This document shows positions 27,835 through 34,702 of a stretch of 64,000 nucleotides of DNA, one piece after another (the stretch's first letter is position 1; every line of letters starts with the position of its first letter). Source of the stretch: Pseudomonadota bacterium (GTDB lineage Bacteria > Pseudomonadota > Gammaproteobacteria > Burkholderiales > Burkholderiaceae_C). The translations under genes and the position numbers were made by a program. The stretch covers positions 62,001-126,000 of the forward strand of contig JAIUPQ010000002.1 of assembly GCA_020161145.1 (NCBI GenBank). The letters are read 5' to 3'. A model generated the notes under the pieces. The model had not been told where the DNA came from. It searched no databases and worked only from the letters and a program-made list of their open reading frames with translations.

Positions 27835-28698
27835 TCAGTGCCCGGGTGAGCGCCAGGGCAGGCTCTCATAGAACGCCTGCACGCGGCCGTAGGCGTCTTC
27901 GAACGCCGGTGGCTCTGCAGCAATGAGCGCCACCACCTGCTGATACTCGCGCTGAGATAGCGCACGCAGTTGGTCGCTGCGCATCGCCATCGGGTCCGTG
28001 GGCACCTGGCGTTCTTCGGAGGCAGCCATCAATTTGCTCAGCACGAGAGCTTTGTCTTCGTCATGGAAGTCCGTGCAGTCCAGGAGCAGGCAGAGGTCAT
28101 AGATGTCTTGAAATCGCGCACGGTTGCGGATGGGCTGCTGGAGGACGGCGCGCAGCTTCTCGGCGATGAGGTCGTGATAGGCGTACATCGCCAGCACGCC
28201 TCCGTCGATCTCGCCCTCTTCGATGTCCGACGCCCATTCATTGAAGCTGTAGTCCATCTGGACGGTCTTGGCCGACTGACCGGCGTTGAGCCTCCTGACC
28301 TCGTTTGCCATGGCGCGGCTGGCGTAGCCGATCTTCATCTGCAGGGTTGCGAAGAGGCCATCCTGCTTTTTGGGATTCAGGGCATGCGATTGCAGTGCGA
28401 TGGCCAGGCCGTAGTCGTTGTCGATACTGACCAGATCAAGCGCCTGTTGTACATGCGCGATGAAGGCTGGAAGGTCGACATCCTTGAGCTTTTGCTGCGT
28501 GGAGAAGTCCACGTCCCGGGTGAACCGGGAACTCTGATAGCGGATGGCCAGAAGAATGCCGCCCTTCATGACCATGATGGGCGCGAGCCGATCCGAGTGG
28601 GCAATGGCTCGAAGGATCAGATGAACAGCCTGTCGAAACGCGCGACGGGTCGGCTCCGTTTCAGCGTCCACCCATGCGTGCAGGTCAAGCTTGTTCAT
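27835..28698 (-). CDS. AbiEii/AbiGii-family nucleotidyltransferase toxin
   Basis: A 287-residue protein of the AbiEii toxin family. The nucleotidyltransferase core is VMKGGILLAIRY followed by RFTRDVDFS, and a later conserved helix is YHDLIAEKLRAVLQQP with RFQDIYDLCLLL. In AbiE systems this protein blocks growth, probably by adding nucleotides to tRNA, and can abort phage infection. The start overlaps the stop of the antitoxin gene by four bases (28695-28698). Base composition of the pair is visibly lower in GC than the neighbours, a sign of acquisition. Confidence 0.88.
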   Translation of the reverse strand: MNKLDLHAWVDAETEPTRRAFRQAVHLILRAIAHSDRLAPIMVMKGGILLAIRYQSSRFTRDVDFSTQQKLKDVDLPAFIAHVQQALDLVSIDNDYGLAIALQSHALNPKKQDGLFATLQMKIGYASRAMANEVRRLNAGQSAKTVQMDYSFNEWASDIEEGEIDGGVLAMYAYHDLIAEKLRAVLQQPIRNRARFQDIYDLCLLLDCTDFHDEDKALVLSKLMAASEERQVPTDPMAMRSDQLRALSQREYQQVVALIAAEPPAFEDAYGRVQAFYESLPWRSPGH

Positions 28699-29624
28699 TC
28701 GATGACAACGGGCACGTTGATGGACAAGGCCCAGCGCTCTGAGAACTCCGGGCTGTACTCGGCCGATGCATCAAGCTTGCGTGACCCACCGCGTTGGGCA
28801 AATACCGTCCAGGCGTCGATTCTTGGGTCATGAATGTGGCAGACGGATTCCAGAATCCATCCAGCGCGGACCTTGTCGATGGGCTTGCCATGTTGATCGA
28901 CTTCGTCAAGGATAAGGCGCAGCGATTGCGGTGCGTGTTCCTTGTAGACCTGCAACACGTGGCTGAGTCCGCCGCATAGCTGAGGGTCGCGCAGCATGTC
29001 CAAAAACGTGCGTCCGCGTGTCGCCACCCGGATGTGTTGATCTTTGACGTTGCGATAGGCACCCAGGTGCAGGCTGGTGAACTGGTGCACGGGCCGGCCC
29101 AGGAGCTTTTCGGGTTTGGCTCGCTGGAGCTGCGGCAGTTTGGCCGCGATGTAGTCTGGAAACCCGTCTCCCAGGTCTTTGCGCATTTGCTCCTGGGCGA
29201 ACTGCCTCCAGGGGCTGCTGGCGGGGGCGGAGATGTATAACTGCTCGGGCATCCGGTCTGTCAGCCCCTGGAACTCCATCGCACTGAGATGGGAGATGTA
29301 GCAAAAGGGGTCGGCAGCGCAGGCGAGCACCTTGGCGTCGCCGACGTTGGCGCCCAGCAGCACATAGACGGGGGCACCCACGATGCCTGGGATGGGGCGC
29401 AGCACGCCGTTGCGCAGCATTTGCTGCTGGACGCGCCGAAACGAGGCCAAGTCCAATTGGGCCTTGTACGGCCGCAGAGGCACCCCACGAAGCTCGCTGC
29501 GCTTGCACAAGTCCCAGGCGGCGAGCGCAAGTTCATAGGACGAAGCGGTTGGGCGCCCGCGCTCGCTCAGAACCTGTCCCAAGGCAGCGGGGAGGGTGAG
29601 GCGGCTTTGCTTTTCTATGCTCAT
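28695..29624 (-). CDS. AbiEi-family antitoxin
   Basis: A 309-residue partner of the AbiEii toxin. The N-terminal region contains a winged-helix-like segment (LPAALGQVLSERGRPT) and the rest matches AbiEi proteins that both neutralise the toxin and repress the operon. Later conserved stretches include YISHLSAMEFQGLTDRMPEQ. The gene precedes the toxin gene with a four-base overlap, the standard type IV toxin-antitoxin order. A large palindrome at 29705-29745, about 80 bases upstream of the start, is a candidate operator for self-repression. Confidence 0.85.
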   Translation of the reverse strand: MSIEKQSRLTLPAALGQVLSERGRPTASSYELALAAWDLCKRSELRGVPLRPYKAQLDLASFRRVQQQMLRNGVLRPIPGIVGAPVYVLLGANVGDAKVLACAADPFCYISHLSAMEFQGLTDRMPEQLYISAPASSPWRQFAQEQMRKDLGDGFPDYIAAKLPQLQRAKPEKLLGRPVHQFTSLHLGAYRNVKDQHIRVATRGRTFLDMLRDPQLCGGLSHVLQVYKEHAPQSLRLILDEVDQHGKPIDKVRAGWILESVCHIHDPRIDAWTVFAQRGGSRKLDASAEYSPEFSERWALSINVPVVIE

Positions 29625-29704
29625 GATCGAACGTCAACAATCGCCAGCAAGAAAGGTTGTTTGACGGATGCGAGCCAAACTGTAGTTGGTCACCGTATTG
29701 TTCG

Positions 29705-29745
29705 CATGCTTTACAATGCGTCCTTAGGACGCATTGTAAAGCATG
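29705..29745. repeat. Perfect 41-bp palindrome upstream of the AbiE operon
   Basis: Two 20-base arms (29705-29724 and 29726-29745) are exact reverse complements around a single T. The centre reads GCGTCCTTAGGACGC. It lies between the AbiEi start (29624) and tRNA-Ser(TGA). AbiEi proteins in studied systems bind inverted repeats in their own promoter, so this is a likely operator. On the plus strand it could also fold as a hairpin, but no U-run follows it directly. Confidence 0.75.
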
Positions 29746-29786
29746 TCAAAAATTTAAAGAAGACGAGGGTGCTTGTTGCCTTTGGT

Positions 29787-29874
29787 TGGCGGAAGCGGTG
29801 AGATTCGAACTCACGGACGGTTGCCCGTCGCCGGTTTTCAAGACCGGTGCAATCGACCACTCTGCCACGCTTCC
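29787..29874 (-). tRNA. tRNA-Ser(TGA)
   Basis: The minus strand folds as a class II tRNA with acceptor stem GGAAGCG/CGCTTCC, anticodon loop CTTGAAA giving anticodon TGA, a long variable arm and T-loop GTTCGAATC. The CCA end is encoded (29787-29789). Confidence 0.96.
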
Positions 29875-29926
29875 AGTGCCGAGTTGTTGAAGGGCTGGCC
29901 GCAGCCCCGACTCGACAAGGCGCGCA

Positions 29927-30748
29927 TTATGGCCGCTGCGCCTGCGCGCACGGCACCTGCACCACCTCGCGGCGGCCGCCGTCCACGCGCACTGCCGTGA
30001 GCGGGCCGCCCCAGACGCAACCGGTGTCCAGCGCCAGCAGGTCGGCTCGGTTGATGAGGCCCAGCGTGGACCAGTGGCCGAAGGCCATGGGCTGGCTGGC
30101 GGTGGCGCGGTGGGGCTGGTCGAACCAGGGCTTGAAGCCGGGCGGGGCGGCATCGGCGCCTTCTTTGGTGACGAGGTCCAGCGTGTCGTCGGCCGCGCAA
30201 AAGCGGATGCGCGTCAGCACGTTGACGATGGCCCGAAAGCGCGCGGCGCCGGTGAGGGAGGGTTGCCAGCGCTCGGGGGCGTCGCCGTACATCTGGGCCA
30301 GCAGGGGGACGTAGTCGGGGCCTCGCAGCGCCGCCTCGATCTCGCCCGCGTAGGCCAGGGTGTCGCGGGTGTTCCAGCTGGGCACCACGCCAGCGTGCAC
30401 GGCCAGCCAGCCCTGCTGCAGGTCGGCCAGCCGGCCCTGGTGGCGCAGCCAGTCCACCCAGGCATCCCGCTGCGGGCTGTGCAGCAACTCGGTCAGGGTG
30501 TCGCGCTTGCCGGGCTTGCGCAGGCCGGCGGCCACGGCCAGAAAGTTCAGGTCGTGGTTGCCCAGCAGGAAGGTGGCGGCCCCGCCCAGCGCCTGCAGGC
30601 GCTCCAGGGTGGCCAGCGAGGCCGGACCCCGGTTGATGAGGTCGCCCAACACCAGCAGGTGGTCGCGCGAAGGGGAGAAGTCCAGCGCCTTCAGCAGCCG
30701 CTCCAAGCCCTCGCAGCAGCCCTGCAGATCGCCCACGAAATAATGCAT
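29927..30748 (-). CDS. apaH: Symmetrical bis(5'-nucleosyl)-tetraphosphatase
   Basis: A 273-residue calcineurin-like phosphatase that splits Ap4A into two ADP and removes Np4 caps from RNA. Metal-binding motifs are HYFVGDLQGC at the N-terminus, VLGDLINRGP near residue 34 and FLLGNHDLNFLA near residue 62, with a histidine in VHAGVVPSW. Length and motif order match ApaH. It is divergent from the CorC-type gene, with 56 bases between the start codons. Confidence 0.95.
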   Translation of the reverse strand: MHYFVGDLQGCCEGLERLLKALDFSPSRDHLLVLGDLINRGPASLATLERLQALGGAATFLLGNHDLNFLAVAAGLRKPGKRDTLTELLHSPQRDAWVDWLRHQGRLADLQQGWLAVHAGVVPSWNTRDTLAYAGEIEAALRGPDYVPLLAQMYGDAPERWQPSLTGAARFRAIVNVLTRIRFCAADDTLDLVTKEGADAAPPGFKPWFDQPHRATASQPMAFGHWSTLGLINRADLLALDTGCVWGGPLTAVRVDGGRREVVQVPCAQAQRP

Positions 30749-30804
30749 GGTGGCGATTCTGCTACGCTCCCTCGCTTCAACGTGATGGCCGCTGCGCCCG
30801 CCGC

Positions 30805-32103
30805 ATGGAAGTTGCGCTTCTCTTTTCCCTGATTCTGCTCAACGGCCTGTTTGCCATGTCGGAGATGGCGCTGGCGGTCAGCCGCAAGGCGCGTCTGCAG
30901 GTGATGGTGGAGGCCGGCGAGCATGGCGCCCAGGCGGCGCTGGCGCTGCAGCACGAGCCCACGCGGTTTCTCTCCACGGTGCAGATCGGCATCACCTCCA
31001 TCGGCGTGCTCAACGGCATCGTGGGCGAGGCGGCGTTCTCGGGGCCGGTCTCGGCGGCGCTGCAGCAGCATCTGCACGTGGCGCCGCGCGCGGCCGACCT
31101 GATGGCCACCGGTCTGGTGGTGCTGTGCATCACCGTGCTGTCCATCATTTTTGGCGAATTGGTGCCCAAGCGCCTGGGGCAGATGTACCCCGAGGCCATT
31201 GCGCGGCGGGTGGCGCCGCTGATGCAGGGCCTGTCGGTGGCCACGCGGCCACTGGTGGCGGTGCTGGGGGCCAGCACCGATGCGGTGGTGCGGCTGCTGG
31301 GCATCAAGAACGCGCCCTCGCGCAGCGTGACCGAGGAGGAGATCGCCGCCAGCCTGGAAGAAGGGCTGGGCGCGGGCGTCATCGAGGCGCAGGAACACCA
31401 GATGGTGCGCAACGTGTTCCGGCTCGATGAGCGCCAGATCGGCTCCATCATGCTGCCGCGCGGCGAGATCGACTGGCTGGACGTGGAGGCCAACGTCGAG
31501 CAGGTGCTGGCGCTGGTGGAGTCGGATGCCCATTCGCGCTACCCCGTCTGCCGGGGCGGCCTGGACGACGTGGTGGGCGTGGTTTCGGCCTACCGGCTGC
31601 TGGCGCCGCTGGCGCTGGGGCAGACGGTGCAACTCACCGACCACATGACCCAGCCCGTCTTCGTGCCCGAGACGCTCAACGGCATGGAGTTGCTGGAGCA
31701 CTTTCGCACCGCCAGCTCGCCGCTGGTGTTCGTCGTGGACGAATACGGCGCCGTGCAGGGCATGATCACCGAGCGCGACTTTCTCGAAGCCATCACGGGC
31801 GAGTTCAGTGCCCCCACCGACGAAGACGCGTGGGCCGTGCAGCGGCCCGATGGCACCTGGCTGGTCGATGGCCTGATTCCGGTGCCCGAGCTCAAAGACC
31901 GCCTGGGTCTGAAAGAATTGCCAGACGAATCGCGCGGCCGCTACAACACGCTGGCCGGCATGGTCATGCTGCTGCTGGGCCGCCTGCCCCGCACCACCGA
32001 CGTGGTGGAGTGGGGCGGCTGGCGCTTTGAAGTGGTGGACCTGGACGGCAAGCGTGTCGACAAGGTGATGGCCGCCCGCCTCAACTCCCTGGAACCCTCG
32101 TAA
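30805..32103 (+). CDS. CorC/HlyC (CNNM) family membrane protein with CBS domains
   Basis: A 432-residue protein with an N-terminal DUF21/CNNM membrane domain (about residues 1 to 190, three to four helices; LFSLILLNGLFAMSEMALA at the start). This is followed by two CBS domains (about 200 to 335, for example MLPRGEIDWLD and VFVVDEYGAVQGMITERD) and a CorC_HlyC transporter-associated domain (about 350 to 430). The family functions in magnesium or sodium handling in the inner membrane. The gene lies between apaH and sapC; the sapC start is 12 bases past its stop. Confidence 0.9.
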   Translation: MEVALLFSLILLNGLFAMSEMALAVSRKARLQVMVEAGEHGAQAALALQHEPTRFLSTVQIGITSIGVLNGIVGEAAFSGPVSAALQQHLHVAPRAADLMATGLVVLCITVLSIIFGELVPKRLGQMYPEAIARRVAPLMQGLSVATRPLVAVLGASTDAVVRLLGIKNAPSRSVTEEEIAASLEEGLGAGVIEAQEHQMVRNVFRLDERQIGSIMLPRGEIDWLDVEANVEQVLALVESDAHSRYPVCRGGLDDVVGVVSAYRLLAPLALGQTVQLTDHMTQPVFVPETLNGMELLEHFRTASSPLVFVVDEYGAVQGMITERDFLEAITGEFSAPTDEDAWAVQRPDGTWLVDGLIPVPELKDRLGLKELPDESRGRYNTLAGMVMLLLGRLPRTTDVVEWGGWRFEVVDLDGKRVDKVMAARLNSLEPS

Positions 32104-32115
32104 ATCCATAGAACC

Positions 32116-32871
32116 ATGATCCATCCCGAACTGCACAAACAACCCGAAGCGCTCGACCGCCAGCAGCACAAGGCGCTCAAGCTGGGCCCCGTCAACCCGG
32201 TGGCGGCGCTGGAGGGCCTGAACGCCTTCTTCATCACCACGGTGGAGTTTGGCGACGTGGCCAAGGAATACCCCATCCTCTTCCTGCCCGCCGGCACCGA
32301 CGACAAAGGCCAGCCGCAGATCGCGCCGGTGGCCGTCTTCGGCATGGCGCGCAACGAGAACCTGTTCCTCGACACCAGCGGCGAGCAACCGCGCTGGACG
32401 GGCCGCTACGTGCCCGCCGTGGTGCGCGCCTGGCCGTTCGGCATGGGCCGGCTGGATGCCGAGAACTACGCGCTGTGCATCGACCGCGCCGCGCCCGCCT
32501 TCAGCGAGACCGAGGGCCAGCCCCTGTTCACCGAGGCGGGCGAACCCACCGACGTGCTCAAGGAATACCACGCCTTCACCGAGCGGGTGGAGCAAGAGGT
32601 TGAGCGCACCCGCATGGCGGGCCGCAAGCTGATGGAGATGAAGCTGCTGCAACCCAAGCGCTTCGATGCCACCATGCCCGACGGCGAGAAGCTGACCATG
32701 GACGGCTTTCTGGGCCTGGACGAAGACCGCTGGCGCGCCCTGACCGATGCCGAGATTCTGGATCTGCACAAAAGCGGCCTGACCATGCTGGTGCAGCTGC
32801 ACCAGCTCTCGCTGTCCAACATGGGGCTGCTGATCGAGCGCCGCCACGGCGTGGTGGCTGTGAGGACATGA
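32116..32871 (+). CDS. SapC-family protein
   Basis: A 251-residue protein matching the SapC family, first linked to the surface-layer locus of Campylobacter. Visible family elements are VEFGDVAKEYPILFLP, a conserved FGMARNENLFLD segment, YVPAVVRAWPFGMG and the C-terminal LHQLSLSNMGLLIERRH. There is no signal peptide or membrane segment. The biochemical role is not established. It follows the CorC-type gene by 12 bases and may be co-transcribed. Confidence 0.82.
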   Translation: MIHPELHKQPEALDRQQHKALKLGPVNPVAALEGLNAFFITTVEFGDVAKEYPILFLPAGTDDKGQPQIAPVAVFGMARNENLFLDTSGEQPRWTGRYVPAVVRAWPFGMGRLDAENYALCIDRAAPAFSETEGQPLFTEAGEPTDVLKEYHAFTERVEQEVERTRMAGRKLMEMKLLQPKRFDATMPDGEKLTMDGFLGLDEDRWRALTDAEILDLHKSGLTMLVQLHQLSLSNMGLLIERRHGVVAVRT

Positions 32872-32932
32872 GCGCGCCGGGCCGCTCCCAAGCGCGAATC
32901 CCGCAGCACGTAGTGCGCAGGGGCGTCCAGTG

Positions 32933-33628
32933 ATGCTGGCCCTGGGCGCTGTCGTGCTCGCCTACCTGGTGGGTTCGCTGTCGTTCGCCGTCATCGTCAG
33001 CCGCCTGATGGGCATGGCCGACCCGCGCAGCTACGGCTCGGGCAACCCGGGGGCCACCAACGTGCTGCGCTCGGGCCGCAAGGGCGCGGCGCTGGCCACG
33101 CTGGTGCTGGACGCGCTCAAGGGCTGGCTGCCCACGGCGCTGGCCGTGGCCTTCGCGTCGCAACTGGGCTGGAGCGAATGGGTGCCCGCGCTGGTGGCGC
33201 TGGCCGCGGTCTGCGGCCACCTGTGGCCGCTGTGGTTCGGCTTCAAGGGCGGCAAAGGCGTGGCCACCATCGCCGGCGCCCTCGTGGGCCTCAATCCCTG
33301 GCTGGGCCTGATCGCCCTGGCCGCCTGGCTGGCGGTGGCCGTGGTCACGCGCTACTCGTCGCTGGCCGCGCTGGTGGCCGCCGTGGTGGCGCCGCTGGGC
33401 CAGTTGCTGATCTGGGGCGGCTCGCCCACGGCCGTGGCGGTGGGCGTGATGAGCCTGTTGCTCATCTGGCGCCACATGGGCAACATCGGCAAGCTGATGG
33501 CCGGCACCGAAAGCCGCATCGGCGGCGGCAAGGCGGCGCCAGCGGCCGACCCGCATCACCCCCAGGCATCGCATCCCAAGCCCCACTCACACGGCAAGGA
33601 CAAGCATGGCCACCATCACCCGCATTGA
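32933..33628 (+). CDS. plsY: Glycerol-3-phosphate acyltransferase PlsY with His-rich tail
   Basis: A 231-residue membrane enzyme transferring acyl groups from acyl-phosphate to glycerol-3-phosphate in phospholipid synthesis. Motifs are YGSGNPGATNVLRSGRKGAA near residue 36 (motif 1), HLWPLWFGFKGGKGVAT near residue 97 (motif 2) and IWRHMGNIGKLMAGTE (motif 3). The catalytic core ends near residue 195. An added tail rich in histidine (DPHHPQASHPKPHS and KHGHHHPH) follows; such a tail is not part of the core family. ATG at 32933 is chosen over an adjacent GTG at 32930. It overlaps ridA by 23 bases. Confidence 0.93.
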   Translation: MLALGAVVLAYLVGSLSFAVIVSRLMGMADPRSYGSGNPGATNVLRSGRKGAALATLVLDALKGWLPTALAVAFASQLGWSEWVPALVALAAVCGHLWPLWFGFKGGKGVATIAGALVGLNPWLGLIALAAWLAVAVVTRYSSLAALVAAVVAPLGQLLIWGGSPTAVAVGVMSLLLIWRHMGNIGKLMAGTESRIGGGKAAPAADPHHPQASHPKPHSHGKDKHGHHHPH

Positions 33629-33959
33629 CGTCGGCCCCCGCCTCAGCGAGGCCGCCATCCACGCCGGCGTGGTCTACCTCGCCGGCCAGGTGCCCGACCA
33701 CCCCGAGACCGATATTCAGCACCAGACCGCCCAGGTGCTGACCGCCATCGACGCGCTGCTGGCCCGCGCCGGCACCGACAAGACCCGGCTGCTGTTCGTG
33801 CAGGTCTTTCTGGCCGACCTGGCCGACTACACCGGCATGAACACCGCCTGGGACGCCTGGGTGCCCGCCGGCCACACCCCGCCGCGCGCCACCGTGCAGG
33901 CCGCGCTGGCCGATCCGCGCTGGAAGGTGGAGATCGTCTGCCAGGCGGCGGTGGGGTGA
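33606..33959 (+). CDS. RidA family (YjgF) protein
   Basis: A 117-residue protein of the RidA/YjgF family of enamine/imine deaminases. Conserved features are AAIHAGVVYLAGQVPDHP near the N-terminus, the helix VLTAIDALLARAGTDKTRLL, and the active-site region HTPPRATVQAALADPRWKVE, whose arginine is the substrate-binding residue in catalytic members. The final residues EIVCQAAVG keep the conserved E-I/C position. It overlaps the end of plsY in another frame. Confidence 0.9.
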   Translation: MATITRIDVGPRLSEAAIHAGVVYLAGQVPDHPETDIQHQTAQVLTAIDALLARAGTDKTRLLFVQVFLADLADYTGMNTAWDAWVPAGHTPPRATVQAALADPRWKVEIVCQAAVG

Positions 33960-33989
33960 CGGGCGGGCCGTGGTCTTTAGGGAGCTGGT

Positions 33990-34280
33990 ATGAAACCCTC
34001 TGCTGCACTGAACGCGCACCGCGCTGCCATCCGGCAGGTGGTGGCGTCGCACCGAGCAGGCAATGCGCGGGTGTTTGGTTCGGTGCTGCGAGGCCAGGAT
34101 ACCGAGGGCAGCGACCTGGACATCCTGATCGACCCTACACCGCAGACGTCATTGATGGACGTGGCGGCCATTCAGGTCGAGCTGGAGCACCTGCTTGGCG
34201 TGCCGGTGGATGTGCTGACCCCAAGAGCGCTGCCCGCGAAGTTTCATGATCAGGTGCTGGCCGAGGCCCAGCCGGTATGA
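33990..34280 (+). CDS. mntA: MntA-type minimal nucleotidyltransferase antitoxin
   Basis: A 96-residue minimal nucleotidyltransferase with the motif FGSVLRGQDTEGSDLDILID near residue 29, containing the glycine-serine pair and two metal-binding aspartates, and a third acidic residue in GVPVDVLTP. In studied MntA-HepT pairs this protein AMPylates a tyrosine on the HEPN toxin and so silences it. A ribosome site (AGGGAG) lies just upstream. Its stop overlaps the HEPN start by four bases (34277-34280). Confidence 0.85.
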   Translation: MKPSAALNAHRAAIRQVVASHRAGNARVFGSVLRGQDTEGSDLDILIDPTPQTSLMDVAAIQVELEHLLGVPVDVLTPRALPAKFHDQVLAEAQPV

Positions 34281-34639
34281 ACAAGGCATTGCGCATACCG
34301 GATTACCTTGGGCACGTGCTGGGTGCGATCGAGCGCATTGACCGCTACACCACCGGCATGGACGAAGCGGCTTTCCTGATCAGCGATCTGGTGCAGGACG
34401 CCGTGATTCGCAACATCGAGATCATTGGCGAAGCGTCCAATCACATCCAGCGCGTGGATCCGGCGTTTGCGGCCCGGCACGCTGACATCCCGTGGCAGGT
34501 GATGTACGCCATGCGCAACCGTGTTTCTCATGCCTATGACCGAGTTGATCTGGTCGTCATCTGGCAGACGGTCCAACGCGACTTGCCGGACTTGCGTACC
34601 AAAGTGGCTGTGGCACTGACCGCTTTGCAAGGCAATTGA
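34277..34639 (+). CDS. hepT: HepT-type HEPN toxin
   Basis: A 120-residue HEPN-domain protein with the ribonuclease motif R-x4-H in MRNRVSHAYD near residue 79. The tyrosine two residues after the histidine is the site that MntA-type partners modify in studied systems, and it is conserved here. The preceding helix DAVIRNIEIIGEASNHI is typical for HepT. It overlaps the mntA-like gene by four bases. The pair is placed directly upstream of the glycogen operon with no sign of functional connection. Confidence 0.85.
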   Translation: MNKALRIPDYLGHVLGAIERIDRYTTGMDEAAFLISDLVQDAVIRNIEIIGEASNHIQRVDPAFAARHADIPWQVMYAMRNRVSHAYDRVDLVVIWQTVQRDLPDLRTKVAVALTALQGN

Positions 34640-34702
34640 CGCTGCGTCCTCTGGGCTGCCTCTATGCCTTGGGGGCATGGCGCCTGCGCTAGCATCCCCC
34701 GC

